A DNA stretch of 64,000 nt from Euzebyella marina (GCF_014855515.1 NZ_JACYFK010000001.1:1736001-1800000); one strand, 5' to 3'. Shown: positions 45,148 to 54,848, counted from the stretch's first letter. Notes: generated from the sequence alone by a model not told the origin. Made by a program: numbers and translations.

Positions 45148-48100
45148 ATGAAAAGTATTATATCTTACTTTATCAAATACCATGTTGCGGTAGACGTTTT
45201 TATTATCGCGTTTTTCATCTTTGGTATTTTTGGCATGTTGAGCCTTAAATCATCATTTTTTCCACTTTCCGATTCAAAGAACATTACTATTAATATCACC
45301 TACCCTGGAGCATCCCCTCAAGAGGTAGAAGAGGGTATCGTTCTTAAGATTGAAGATAACCTTAAAGGTCTGGAAGGTGTAGATAGGGTAACTTCTACTT
45401 CTCGTGAAAATAGTGGCCTTATCAATGTTGAAATCGAAAAAGGTAGGGATATCGATTTTATGTTGCTTGAGGTTAAAAATGCAGTTGACCGGGTACCATC
45501 TTTTCCCTCGGGCATGGAGCCTCTAGTGGTATCTAAGTTAGAGGCTATTAGGCAGACAATAAGCTTTGCTATAAGTGGGGAACATGTTCCTCTGGCAACC
45601 TTAAAACAAATTGGGCGGCAGGTTGAGAATGAACTTCGCACCATTGACGGTATTTCACAAATTGAAATGACCGGTTATCCCGAAGAAGAAATTGAGATAG
45701 CCGTTAATGAAAATAGTCTACTGGCCTATAACCTTACTTTTACCGATGTCGCGCAGGCCGTTTCAAGAGCGAATATTTTGGTAACGGGCGGTAATATAAA
45801 AACGGATGCTGAAGAGTACCTCATTAGGGCCAATAACCGCTCTTATTACGGTAAAGAGCTTTCCAATCTGATTATAAAGGCCGATGTTTCCGGTCAAACA
45901 GTGCGCCTTAAAGATGTAGCCATAGTTCGCGACCGATTTGCCGAATCACCGAATGCATCTTATTTCAATGGTCAGCTTTCGGTAAATACTTCCATTACCA
46001 GTACCAACACCGAAGATTTGATTTCTTCAGCCGATAAGGTGAAAGAATATATTGAAGAATTCAATCAAAGGCACAATAACATTCAATTGAATGTGGTGAG
46101 CGATCAGTCAAAAACCTTGAATCAAAGAACCCAACTTTTGACCGAGAACGCGATTGTGGGTATGATTTTAGTGCTGATTTTCTTATCCCTTTTTCTAAAT
46201 ACAAGGCTAGCATTTTGGGTAGCATTTGGTTTACCCATTTCTTTCTTGGGAATGTTCATTTTTGCTGGTTATTTCGATGTTACCATTAACGTGCTTTCTC
46301 TCTTTGGAATGATAATCGTAATTGGTATTCTTGTAGATGACGGTATTGTGATTGCCGAAAATATATATCAGCATTACGAAAAAGGAAAGTCGCCGATTCA
46401 GGCCGCTATTGATGGTACAATGGAGGTGATACCGCCAATCGTATCGGCCATCATTACAACCATTTTGGCTTTTTCAATATTTCTTTTTTTAGACGGTCGA
46501 ATTGGAGAGTTTTTTAGTGAAGTGTCGGTTATAGTCATACTGACATTGGTGGTTTCGTTGGTAGAGGCGCTCATCATTTTGCCGGCTCACTTAGCGCACT
46601 CAAAAGCTTTGGCACCGTTGGAGAAAAAACCCAAAACTAAAATAGGGCAAGCTTTTGCCAAATTAAGGCGAATCAATGAAATGGGCGACCGTTTAATGAT
46701 TTGGATGCGTGACAAAGCCTACAGTCCGGCACTCCGTTTTGGGCTGAAAAACAAAGTCTTGACATTTGCTTTTTTTGCAGTGGCACTTATATTGACCATC
46801 GGGTCGATGGGTGGTGGAATTGTTCGTACATCATTCTTTCCAAGGGTAGCCAGTGATAGGGTTTCGGTCGAGCTATTGATGCCCAATGGTACACACGAAA
46901 AAGTTACCGACTCCATCATTAGTCTGATTGAAGAAAAATCGTCAATCGTTAATGAAGAGTTGACCGAAAAATACCTAAAAGGTACGGGCAAGCAACTTTT
47001 TGAAAATACCATCAGAAATCTAGGCCCTGGCTCGTCTTCTGCAACTTTGATGATCAACCTGCTGCCAGGGGAAGAAAGGCCTGATGAGATACGTTCTGAC
47101 ATGGTCACCAACCGATTGCAAGAATTGGTAGGGCCCGTAATCGGGGTAGAGAGTCTTATCTATGGCTCCGGAGGTAATTTTGGAGGTAATCCGGTTTCCG
47201 TTTCGTTGCTTGGTAACAATATAGAAGAGCTCAAGGCCGCCAAGAATGAGTTGAAATCAGTTCTATTAAACAACTCTTTATTAAAAGATGTGGCCGATAA
47301 TGATCCAGCTGGTATTAAAGAAATACGCTTAGAACTCAAAGAGAATGCCTATCTCTTGGGGCTTGATTTGCAAGCTGTCATGAACCAGGTAAGAGCTGGT
47401 TTTTTTGGAACACAAGCGCAGCGCTTTCAAAGGGGGCAAGATGAGATTAGGGTATGGGTCAGGTATGACCGAAATAACCGCTCGTCCATTACAGATTTAG
47501 ATGAAATGAGAATCGCGACGCCTAGTGGTAGTAAGGTTCCCTTGAATGAGATAGCTAATTATACCATAGAGCGGGGCGATGTGGCTATCAACCACTTAGA
47601 AGGCCAACGTGAAATACAGGTTTCCGCCGATTTAAAAGATGAAAAAACCACTACGGCGGCAGATATCATGTCAGATATTAGAATCAATGTAATGCCTGAA
47701 ATACAATCAAAATATCCTACGGTAAGGGCGTCTTATGAAGGGCAGAATAGAGAGGCGGCCAAAATGACCAATTCGTTGAGAGTGGTCGGTCTTTCGGCTC
47801 TATTACTGATATACATAACCATTGCTTTTACCTTTAGGAGTTTCAGTCAGCCTTTGCTTCTTATTTTGATGGTTCCTTTTAGTTTGACTGCGGTAGCTTG
47901 GGGCCATTGGATACATGGTTTTCCTGTCAATATGCTCTCTATGTTGGGTATAATCGCTTTGATAGGTATTATGGTCAATGATGGCCTGGTGCTGATCAGT
48001 AAGTTCAACGGTAACCTACGGCAGGGCATGAAGTTCGAAGATGCTATCTACGATGCCGGACGTTCTCGATTCAGGGCCATATTTTTGACCTCGGTAACGA

Positions 48101-48426
48101 CCATTGCCGGTCTGGCTCCGCTATTGTTGGAAAAAAGTAGGCAGGCACAATTCTTAAAGCCTATGGCGATATCTATTTCTTATGGTATCGGCTTCGCCAC
48201 TATTCTTACACTTCTAATGTTGCCATTGTTTCTTTCTTTTAGCAATCGTCTTAAAGTGAGCAAAAAATGGCTTGTTACCGGTAAGGATATAAGTAAGGAA
48301 GAAGTTGAAAGGGCAATCATAGAGCAAAAAGAGGAAAGGGAAATGAACCGGGTATCTGTACATTCCTTAAATGGAAGATCCAACGGTAAGGAGGTTCATT
48401 TAGAGGAATTTGAAAGCCAAGAATAA
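45148..48426 (+). CDS. RND (AcrB-like) efflux pump
   Basis: A 1092-residue inner-membrane transporter with the AcrB topology: one helix at about 10-30, a large porter domain, six helices with GILVDDGIVIAENIYQHYEKG (the paired Asp of the proton relay in TM4), a second porter domain, and a second helix bundle with ITIAFTFRSFSQPLLL-MVPFSLTA. It exports drugs, bile-salt-like compounds or lipids using the proton gradient. Substrate is not readable from sequence. A C-terminal cytoplasmic tail (about 1055-1092, charged) is longer than in AcrB. It sits between its adaptor (11 nt) and the TolC-type channel (6 nt). Confidence 0.95.
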   Translation: MKSIISYFIKYHVAVDVFIIAFFIFGIFGMLSLKSSFFPLSDSKNITINITYPGASPQEVEEGIVLKIEDNLKGLEGVDRVTSTSRENSGLINVEIEKGRDIDFMLLEVKNAVDRVPSFPSGMEPLVVSKLEAIRQTISFAISGEHVPLATLKQIGRQVENELRTIDGISQIEMTGYPEEEIEIAVNENSLLAYNLTFTDVAQAVSRANILVTGGNIKTDAEEYLIRANNRSYYGKELSNLIIKADVSGQTVRLKDVAIVRDRFAESPNASYFNGQLSVNTSITSTNTEDLISSADKVKEYIEEFNQRHNNIQLNVVSDQSKTLNQRTQLLTENAIVGMILVLIFLSLFLNTRLAFWVAFGLPISFLGMFIFAGYFDVTINVLSLFGMIIVIGILVDDGIVIAENIYQHYEKGKSPIQAAIDGTMEVIPPIVSAIITTILAFSIFLFLDGRIGEFFSEVSVIVILTLVVSLVEALIILPAHLAHSKALAPLEKKPKTKIGQAFAKLRRINEMGDRLMIWMRDKAYSPALRFGLKNKVLTFAFFAVALILTIGSMGGGIVRTSFFPRVASDRVSVELLMPNGTHEKVTDSIISLIEEKSSIVNEELTEKYLKGTGKQLFENTIRNLGPGSSSATLMINLLPGEERPDEIRSDMVTNRLQELVGPVIGVESLIYGSGGNFGGNPVSVSLLGNNIEELKAAKNELKSVLLNNSLLKDVADNDPAGIKEIRLELKENAYLLGLDLQAVMNQVRAGFFGTQAQRFQRGQDEIRVWVRYDRNNRSSITDLDEMRIATPSGSKVPLNEIANYTIERGDVAINHLEGQREIQVSADLKDEKTTTAADIMSDIRINVMPEIQSKYPTVRASYEGQNREAAKMTNSLRVVGLSALLLIYITIAFTFRSFSQPLLLILMVPFSLTAVAWGHWIHGFPVNMLSMLGIIALIGIMVNDGLVLISKFNGNLRQGMKFEDAIYDAGRSRFRAIFLTSVTTIAGLAPLLLEKSRQAQFLKPMAISISYGIGFATILTLLMLPLFLSFSNRLKVSKKWLVTGKDISKEEVERAIIEQKEEREMNRVSVHSLNGRSNGKEVHLEEFESQE

Positions 48427-48432
48427 TTACGA

Positions 48433-49785
48433 ATGAGATTAACTAAAATGTTTGTTCTTTTGCTCTGTGTTGTATACGGCACAGGACTTTCGGCTCAAGA
48501 ACAGGTACTGTCAAAAGATGAGGCCATAAAAATGGCATTATTGAACAACTTTGATATCAAAGTGGCCCGAAATCAGGTCGACATTGCTAAGAACAATAAG
48601 GGAATCATGAATTCTGGGTATTTGCCCAGTTTATCGGCAAGTGCCGGCGCTAACTATAATAGGGATGATTCTAATATTGAATTCCCTGGTCAACTTCTAG
48701 AAGATGGGTCTCCAAGACCGGACCAAGAGTTGGTAAAGGCAGAAGCCCAGCGTTATAACTCCGCACTTAATTTAAATTATACCCTTTTTGATGGAATGGG
48801 TAGGTATTATACCTATAAGCAGTTAAAAGAACAATACCAGTTGACAGAGCTGCAAGCAAGGGAAACCATTGAGAATACCCTACTTCAACTTTTTAGTGTT
48901 TATTTTGAGGTGGCCAGACTTACCGAAAATAAAAATGTACTGGAGCAGGCCTTGGAAATCTCTTTACAGCGTATAACCCGTGCAGAGTATTCATTTGAGT
49001 ATGGTCAAAATACGAAGCTTGATATATTGAACGCTCAAGTTGATGTAACCAACGATAGTATAAATCTCCTGAATACGCTGCAACAATTAGAGAATACCAA
49101 ACGAGATTTGAACGTAGTGTTGAGTAGGGATTTGAACTCGGCTTTTGAGGTCGATACCTTGGTGCAGTTTATTCCGAAACTTCAGTTAGAAGAACTCATT
49201 TCGCAGGCTGAACTGAACAATGTGGCAATACTTCAGTCAGAAAGGTCATTGACCATTAATGAATATGATATCAAAGTAAATAAATCGGGTTACTTGCCCA
49301 ATGTAGGCTTGACCGGTACATATGGTTGGAACTTGAACCAGAGCGCGCCATCGGCTTTCTTTCCGGGTACTAACAATGAAACTTGGAATTTCGGTCTCGG
49401 AGCCAGTCTCACATGGAATATTTTTGATGGGGGAGGAACTTCGGTAAGGGTGAAAAACGCCAAAATTGCCTACGAGAACCAAGAATTGGTGCAAGAGCAA
49501 ATCAAATTACAGGTAGAACGAGACGTTCAGAATGCCCTTGCTATTTTTGAAAACAGATTGAATATTTATCAGATTCAAGAACAGAACGTGATTACCAATC
49601 AAAATAATTTTGAACGTTCTAAAGAGCAGTTTCAATTGGGTAGAATCACCTCTATTGAGTTTCGTCAAGCCCAAATTAACTTGCTGAATGCCCAGACGAA
49701 TAAAAATTTGGCTAAATATGATGCGAAGTTGGCAGAGCTTCAATTGCTTCAATTGACCGGGCAATTATTGAACATTCAGATATAA
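48433..49785 (+). CDS. TolC-type outer-membrane efflux channel
   Basis: A 450-residue protein with a signal peptide (about 1-21, ending GLSAQ). Two OEP repeats follow, each with a helical part and a beta part: SKDEAIKMALLNNFDIKVARNQVDIAKNNKG opens the first, and LEELISQAELNNVAILQSERSL the second. Segments such as FDGMGRYYTYKQLKEQYQLTEL and WNIFDGGGTSVRVKNAKIAYENQ are typical of TolC. It is an outer-membrane trimeric channel that completes the tripartite RND pump encoded by the two genes upstream. Spacing of 6 nt to the pump shows cotranscription. Confidence 0.94.
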   Translation: MRLTKMFVLLLCVVYGTGLSAQEQVLSKDEAIKMALLNNFDIKVARNQVDIAKNNKGIMNSGYLPSLSASAGANYNRDDSNIEFPGQLLEDGSPRPDQELVKAEAQRYNSALNLNYTLFDGMGRYYTYKQLKEQYQLTELQARETIENTLLQLFSVYFEVARLTENKNVLEQALEISLQRITRAEYSFEYGQNTKLDILNAQVDVTNDSINLLNTLQQLENTKRDLNVVLSRDLNSAFEVDTLVQFIPKLQLEELISQAELNNVAILQSERSLTINEYDIKVNKSGYLPNVGLTGTYGWNLNQSAPSAFFPGTNNETWNFGLGASLTWNIFDGGGTSVRVKNAKIAYENQELVQEQIKLQVERDVQNALAIFENRLNIYQIQEQNVITNQNNFERSKEQFQLGRITSIEFRQAQINLLNAQTNKNLAKYDAKLAELQLLQLTGQLLNIQI

Positions 49786-49872
49786 ATATTGTATTTCTTC
49801 TTTTGGCTAGCGCAATAGCTGTTGTTTAAGCCATTATTTCTTTGTAACATAGTTCACTCTAAAGAGATTACT

Positions 49873-50892
49873 ATGACTGCAACAATAGGTATCGGAATCG
49901 TCGGAACAGGTTCCATCGTCAACAATTATATCAAATGCATCGATGAACTGGATAATGCTAAATTAGTCGCTATCTACACCAAATCAGAAGATAGGGTGAA
50001 GACCGCTACCTCGCAGTTCGGCGTCCCCGTTTTTAGTGATATGAATCAATTTTTGGAACAAGATTTTCAGTTGGTCTGTATCTGCAATGAAAGCGGAAGA
50101 CATGGTGAGGCTATAGTCGCAGCAGCGAATGCCAAAAAACATATCTTGAGTGAAAAGCCATTAGAGGTGACCACCTCTAAGATAGATGATGTCATGGCGG
50201 TTTGCGAGAGTAACAATGTAAAGTTGGGGTGTGTTCTTCAAAACCGATGTAGTGATGATTATAGCTTGCTAGAAGATGCTGTCAAATCTGGTAAGTTGGG
50301 CAAAATCATTATGGGTAATGCCCACATCAATTGGTATCGCTCAAAAGATTATTATTCCGGCAGTGATTGGAGGGGAACTTTAAAATATGATGGTGGTGCA
50401 GCCTTTATGAACCAGGGTATACATACCATTGACCTCTTGATCAATTTGATGGGAGAGCCTTCTTCGGTATTTGGTAAGGTAAAGACCAGTGTTCATACTA
50501 TTGAAGGCGAAGATGTTGGTAGTGCCATTCTTGACTTCGATAACGGTTCTATTGGTAATATCACGGCAGGCACGGCATTGACTCCAGGTTACCCAGAACG
50601 ATTGGAAATTTATGGAGAAAAGGGTAGTGTTCTGATGGAAGCGGGTAAAATAGTACAATGGAATGTACCTGATACAGCAGCGCCAAATATACAAAGCAAA
50701 GGAGATGGTAGCGGTGCGGCCGACCCAACAGCTATAGGTCATAAAAATCATAAGATTGTTCTTGAAAATATGTTGACGGCAATAGTAAATGACGGTCAGC
50801 CCATGGTCGATGGTCGTGAGGCGAGAAAAGCAGTGGCAGTTATTAATGCTATTTATGAATCTTCAAAATCGGGAAAACCCGTTTCACTTTAA
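49873..50892 (+). CDS. Gfo/Idh/MocA family oxidoreductase
   Basis: A 339-residue NAD(P)-dependent dehydrogenase-type protein. The Rossmann domain begins IGIGIVGTGSIVNNYIKCID. The catalytic-lysine motif is EKPLEVT near residue 98, and the C-terminal domain contains GGAAFMNQGIHTIDLLINLMGEP with the conserved His of the substrate site. Such enzymes oxidise or reduce sugars, inositols or sugar alcohols. The start is the ATG at 49873; a TTG 17 codons upstream is also open but unconvincing. The gene stands 87 nt after the TolC gene and 8 nt before the small CPXCG protein, with which it may be cotranscribed. The substrate is unknown. Confidence 0.92.
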   Translation: MTATIGIGIVGTGSIVNNYIKCIDELDNAKLVAIYTKSEDRVKTATSQFGVPVFSDMNQFLEQDFQLVCICNESGRHGEAIVAAANAKKHILSEKPLEVTTSKIDDVMAVCESNNVKLGCVLQNRCSDDYSLLEDAVKSGKLGKIIMGNAHINWYRSKDYYSGSDWRGTLKYDGGAAFMNQGIHTIDLLINLMGEPSSVFGKVKTSVHTIEGEDVGSAILDFDNGSIGNITAGTALTPGYPERLEIYGEKGSVLMEAGKIVQWNVPDTAAPNIQSKGDGSGAADPTAIGHKNHKIVLENMLTAIVNDGQPMVDGREARKAVAVINAIYESSKSGKPVSL

Positions 50893-50900
50893 CTTCATGT

Positions 50901-51083
50901 ATGTTTGAGCATTTTTTTCAATGCCCTTATTGTTGGGAAGAAATTTCAATGCTATTGGATAGTTCGGTGACCGAGCAACAATATGTTGAAGATTGTGAGG
51001 TATGCTGCAACCCCATAGAAATATTTTCAGTATTCGAATCAAATGAACTGGTTGCTTTCGAAGCCAATAGTTTAGAGCAATAA
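50901..51083 (+). CDS. Small CPXCG-type cysteine-rich protein
   Basis: A 60-residue protein with a CPYCW motif (CPXC) near residue 8 and CEVCCNPIEI near residue 33, the pattern of the CPXCG family of putative zinc ribbons. Acidic residues are common (VTEQQYVEDCE). The family is widespread in Gammaproteobacteria and Bacteroidetes, but its function is not known. It follows the Gfo/Idh/MocA gene by 8 nt and ends 4 nt before the convergent head-GIN gene. Confidence 0.85.
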   Translation: MFEHFFQCPYCWEEISMLLDSSVTEQQYVEDCEVCCNPIEIFSVFESNELVAFEANSLEQ

Positions 51084-51087
51084 AGCC

Positions 51088-51771
51088 TTAGTCGACGACC
51101 TCTATTTTACCGCCGAAAACCTTGTCTTTGTCTATTTCTTTCGGGTTGCCATAAATATAGATGGAACCACCTGCCCTTACCTTGGCGTCAACTTTCTCAC
51201 TGGCATTGACGTCTGCTCTTCCGCCGGCATTCACCACCACGGTGGTCTGTTGAGTGTTTAATTGCTTGTTGTAAATCTTACCGCCGGTATTGACCATTAC
51301 TTCCTGTAATTTTGAACTACCGGTCAAAGTTATTTCCCCTCCTGAAATAGATTTGGTATAAAGATCTTGAAGTTCGATTTTCAAATCGATTTTGCCTCCT
51401 TCTTGAACTTTTATTTCTACCCTTTCCGAAGCGGTAACGACATCTTCTGAATTTATTTTGGCATTTTCGTTGGCATCGATGAGGGTTAGGTCTTCGGTAT
51501 GGTATAAGGTAGCCTTGGCTTCATCACCATCCATAAAGTTATCAAACTCCATTTTTATTTTAAGAAGTCCATTCTTGTTTGAGATTTCCACTTCGTCCTT
51601 ATCATCCCCAGTTATGACCAATTTGTTCTCCGAACCTTTGACCAAGGTTACCACTATGCGGTCATAAGCCTTTAGCTGGGTGAACTTCTCAAGAGTTTTA
51701 GTGTTCGATTTTTGGCTGAAAAGAGTGGCTGAGCAAAGGGTTGCTACAATTAATAGTACGAAGGTTCTCAT
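51088..51771 (-). CDS. Exported head-GIN-domain (DUF2807) protein
   Basis: A 227-residue protein with a signal peptide (about 1-19, ending TLFSQ) and a DUF2807/putative auto-transporter adhesin head GIN domain. This is a right-handed beta helix shown by regular strands such as YDRIVVTLVKGSENKLVITG, ASERVEIKVQEGGKIDLKIE and TTVVVNAGGRADVNASEKV. It is common in Bacteroidetes as a periplasmic or surface protein of unknown ligand. A TATATTTG box lies 23 nt upstream of the ATG, so it is an independent transcription unit. No membrane anchor or lipobox is seen. Confidence 0.88.
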   Translation of the reverse strand: MRTFVLLIVATLCSATLFSQKSNTKTLEKFTQLKAYDRIVVTLVKGSENKLVITGDDKDEVEISNKNGLLKIKMEFDNFMDGDEAKATLYHTEDLTLIDANENAKINSEDVVTASERVEIKVQEGGKIDLKIELQDLYTKSISGGEITLTGSSKLQEVMVNTGGKIYNKQLNTQQTTVVVNAGGRADVNASEKVDAKVRAGGSIYIYGNPKEIDKDKVFGGKIEVVD

Positions 51772-51794
51772 TTTCTCATTTTGATGATGAAGCT

Positions 51795-51802
51795 CAAATA
51801 TA
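51795..51802 (-). promoter_or_regulatory. -7 promoter box of the head-GIN gene (TATATTTG on the minus strand)
   Basis: An exact TAnnTTTG match 23 nt upstream of the ATG at 51771, in the 197-nt divergent gap to the SUMF lipoprotein gene. Confidence 0.45.
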
Positions 51803-51968
51803 GGGCATTTTCAGCATAGTGGTCTGTAATAAAAGTACTTCAAGTTTCTATAAATTGGTTTGAGGAAACCCTCATCGGGCAAGTCATAAAGAATAAGGCC
51901 TGTTTTTACTTTTCTGCTCGGAAAAAACCTTTAATTTTAGCGAAAACCGAACAATTTAAACTTTCCGA

Positions 51969-53000
51969 ATGAAAAAAAATATTTTCTGCCTGACGTTGTT
52001 GGCGGGTGCCTTGTATTCCTGTTCAACTAAAAAGGCAGTAAGTGGGGCCTCAGAAGCTCAAGTAACTACCGAACAACCAGTAAAAAGTACAGTAAGTTCT
52101 AGCACCGAAGGATATACTGAAAATGTGCCTGCCACCGAAGTGAGTTTTGATATGGTTTCGATTCCCGGTGGAACCTTTATGATGGGTAGCCCCGAGGCTG
52201 AAGCCAACAGAAAAACGGATGAAGGACCTCAAAAGAATGTAGAGCTTGACCCGTTTTATATGGGGAAATATGAAGTGACGTGGGATCTTTTTGAACTATT
52301 TTTCAAGCAAAATAAAGAGCTTTTTGTTAAGCTTGATGATGATAGGGTAATGAAGGTAGATGCCATTACAAGACCTAGCCCACCTTATGAAGACCCTTCA
52401 TACGGCATGGGTAAAGATGGCTTCCCGGCGGTAAGTATGTCAGCGTATTCCGCTTTGGTTTTCTGTAAATGGTTAAGTACCATTACCGGTAAATTCTATC
52501 GTTTGCCAACCGAGGCCGAATGGGAGTATGCCGCTAGGGCCGGAACAACCACTGCATATAGTTTTGGTGACGATATTTCTCAAATAGACGAGTACGCTGT
52601 TTATTACAAAAACTCTGAAAGCAAATATGCCAAGGCGGGAAGTAAAAAACCAAACCCTTGGGGCCTTTATGATATGCATGGTAATGTGGCCGAATGGACA
52701 CTTGATGAATACAAAGAGGATGCCTATTCGACTACAAAAGATTCGAACCCTTGGGTAACACCAACGGTAATACACCCTCGTTCGTACAGGGGTGGCTCTT
52801 GGGATGATGATGCCGATAAATTACGTTCGGCCTCCAGAACAGCTTCCAGCTTAAAACAGCAGAAGAGAGATCCTCAGATACCTAAAAGCTTTTGGTGGTT
52901 CACTGATTCAAATTATGTGGGTATGAGATTGGTAAGCCCCGTTCAACAACCTTCTGCCGAAGATCAAAAGAAATTTTGGCAACAAGTCTTGGACGAATAA
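51969..53000 (+). CDS. SUMF-domain lipoprotein (non-catalytic FGE-like)
   Basis: A 343-residue lipoprotein (lipobox GALYSCSTK) followed by a Ser/Thr-rich linker (about 22-55) and a formylglycine-generating-enzyme fold. The fold shows MVSIPGGTFMMGSPEAE, YEVTWDLFELFF, RLPTEAEWEYAARAG, GLYDMHGNVAEWTLDEY and YRGGSWDDDADKLRSASRTA. True FGE uses a Cys pair near the C-terminal part; here the corresponding stretch (RSASRTASSLKQQ) has none. So it is not a sulfatase-maturing enzyme and is more likely a structural or binding protein like GldJ/GldK. It stands upstream of a YceI gene. The planctomycete-like DUF1549/1501 module downstream often has SUMF neighbours in other genomes, so association is possible. 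Confidence 0.85.
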   Translation: MKKNIFCLTLLAGALYSCSTKKAVSGASEAQVTTEQPVKSTVSSSTEGYTENVPATEVSFDMVSIPGGTFMMGSPEAEANRKTDEGPQKNVELDPFYMGKYEVTWDLFELFFKQNKELFVKLDDDRVMKVDAITRPSPPYEDPSYGMGKDGFPAVSMSAYSALVFCKWLSTITGKFYRLPTEAEWEYAARAGTTTAYSFGDDISQIDEYAVYYKNSESKYAKAGSKKPNPWGLYDMHGNVAEWTLDEYKEDAYSTTKDSNPWVTPTVIHPRSYRGGSWDDDADKLRSASRTASSLKQQKRDPQIPKSFWWFTDSNYVGMRLVSPVQQPSAEDQKKFWQQVLDE

Positions 53001-53085
53001 AAGAATTAAGAATCTTTGAAGTTGATCCCATAGTTTAAAATGTTTTAAAAATGCCGTTGTTATAGATGGCCTGAATAGAATTACA

Positions 53086-53610
53086 ATGAAATATATTATT
53101 GCGGCATTCTTGATGCTCGGCACGATTTGTACAAATGCACAGCAAGAATTTAGCTTGAATGAAGAAAGTACCTTGACCATTGACGGAACATCGACCATTC
53201 ATGATTGGACGGTCAATGCCGAACAATTGCAAGGAGAATTGATTGTTGATGGTGGAAAGCCAAAGAAAATTGATTTTGCCGTTGCAGTAGAGGGTATTAA
53301 AAGTGAGCGTGGTGCCACGATGGACAATAAAATGTACAATGCCCTTAAAAAGGATGAGCATCCGAACGTTACTTTTAGTTTAACCGAAGTAAAGGGTGAG
53401 GGTGTTCTTGTTGGGCAACTTTCGATTGCAGGTTCTCAGAATGAAGTTGAGATTCCTGTTTCTATTTCTGATGATGGCGGTTACAAAATTACTGGGGAGT
53501 ACAAACTTGCACTTAAAGATTATGGTATTGAACCACCAACTGCCATGTTCGGGCAAATAGTGGTGGGCGATGATGTAACTGTCAAGTTTGACCTAAAATT
53601 TGCCCAGTAA
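53086..53610 (+). CDS. YceI-family periplasmic lipocalin-like protein
   Basis: A 174-residue protein with a signal peptide (about 1-18, ending TNAQ) and a YceI domain. Marker segments are TIDGTSTIHDWTVNAEQLQG (core DGTSTIHDWT), MYNALKKDEHPNVTFSLTEV and GEYKLALKDYGIEPPTAMFGQIVVGDDVTVKFDL (in part). YceI proteins bind isoprenoid chains such as polyprenyl pyrophosphate or ubiquinone in the periplasm. The gene is 85 nt after the SUMF lipoprotein and 35 nt before the M20 peptidase. A link to the quinone- or heme-dependent module further downstream is possible but not shown. Confidence 0.9.
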   Translation: MKYIIAAFLMLGTICTNAQQEFSLNEESTLTIDGTSTIHDWTVNAEQLQGELIVDGGKPKKIDFAVAVEGIKSERGATMDNKMYNALKKDEHPNVTFSLTEVKGEGVLVGQLSIAGSQNEVEIPVSISDDGGYKITGEYKLALKDYGIEPPTAMFGQIVVGDDVTVKFDLKFAQ

Positions 53611-53645
53611 GTTCATTGCAGCCAGCTAATGTAACCTTTAAATAG

Positions 53646-54848
53646 ATGATTTCATCAGTGATGACTTTAGGGGAAAAAATCAAACAAAAGGCTCGTGAAC
53701 TTGCCCCAAAGTACATTGATGTTAGAAGGTATCTACATGCGCACCCAGAGCTTTCTTTTCAAGAATTTGATACATGTAGGTATCTGAAAGACCAACTTTT
53801 GAAGTTGGGTGTTAACGATATTCATTCCGTGGCCAATACAGGTTTGTTGGCCACCATCAAAGGCGGAAAAGAGGGCAGGCAACTGGTCTTACGCTCCGAT
53901 ATGGACGCATTGCCTATTCTCGAAACCAACGATGTCGAGTTTGCTTCTCGAAATGAAGGCGTAATGCATGCCTGTGGTCATGATGCCCACATGTCTTCTT
54001 TATTGCTCTGTGCAGAGATTTTGATAGATTTAAAAGAAGAACTGAGAGGAACCGTGCATTTGCTGTTTCAGCCCGCAGAAGAGCTAATGCCCGGCGGGGC
54101 CAGTTTGGTGATGAAAGAACCCGTTTATCAAAAATTGGGCCAATTGCCTCATATCGGTCAACACGTACGGCCAGATTTACCCGTTGGAACCATCGGTTTT
54201 CGTCCTGGTAAGTTTATGGCTAGTATGGATGAGCTTTTTCTAACGATTAAGGGAAAAGGGGGCCATGCGGCAATGCCCGAGAATGCCGTTGATTCGGTTT
54301 TAATAGCATCGCATATAATTGTTGCGGCACAGCAATTAGTGAGCAGAATGGCTTCTCCAAAGACACCTTCAGTGCTTTCTTTTGGAAAGGTGATTGCCGA
54401 TGGGGCGATCAATGTCTTGCCAGATGAAGTCTATATTGAAGGTACTTTCAGAACAATGGATGAAGCCTGGAGGTCATCGGCTTTGAAAAAATTGAATAAA
54501 ATGGTGGTTGCCATGGCCGAATCAATGGGGGCTACGGCAGAATTAAAGATTAAGCACGGGTATCCGCATTTGATCAATGATCAATCGCTGACCAGTGAAC
54601 TAAGGGTAAATGCCATCAGTTTTGTCGGAAAGGAAAATGTTATCGGTCTAGACCAATGGATGGCCTCGGAAGACTTCTCTTATTACTCGCACGAGCACCC
54701 ATCTTGCTTTTATATGCTAGGTGTGGGTAACAGTGATAAAAATATCGATTCCGGTCTACATACTTCTACTTTTAATATCGATGAATCTGCTTTGGAAATC
54801 GGCGGAGGCTTAATGGCATTTTTAGCTATTTCTAAATTGAGGGATTAG
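53646..54848 (+). CDS. M20-family amidohydrolase (carboxypeptidase-like)
   Basis: A 400-residue zinc-dependent amidohydrolase of the M20D type, probably an N-acyl-amino-acid or IAA-amino-acid-type hydrolase. Metal and catalytic residues lie in HAHPELSFQEFDT, VMHACGHDAHMSSLL, PAEELMPGGAS and the C-terminal WMASEDFSYYSHEHPSCFYMLG. No signal peptide is seen, so it is cytoplasmic. The ATG at 53646 is used; an internal ATG at 53661 would remove five residues. It lies 35 nt after yceI. The 160-nt gap to the next gene is A/T-rich with a 5-bp hairpin (CTGCG/CGCAG at 54979-54993), and I see no other feature there. Confidence 0.9.
   Translation: MISSVMTLGEKIKQKARELAPKYIDVRRYLHAHPELSFQEFDTCRYLKDQLLKLGVNDIHSVANTGLLATIKGGKEGRQLVLRSDMDALPILETNDVEFASRNEGVMHACGHDAHMSSLLLCAEILIDLKEELRGTVHLLFQPAEELMPGGASLVMKEPVYQKLGQLPHIGQHVRPDLPVGTIGFRPGKFMASMDELFLTIKGKGGHAAMPENAVDSVLIASHIIVAAQQLVSRMASPKTPSVLSFGKVIADGAINVLPDEVYIEGTFRTMDEAWRSSALKKLNKMVVAMAESMGATAELKIKHGYPHLINDQSLTSELRVNAISFVGKENVIGLDQWMASEDFSYYSHEHPSCFYMLGVGNSDKNIDSGLHTSTFNIDESALEIGGGLMAFLAISKLRD

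Noticed and set aside
51969-53000. Sulfatase-modifying formylglycine-generating enzyme
   Set aside because: The C-terminal cysteine pair needed for catalysis is missing.
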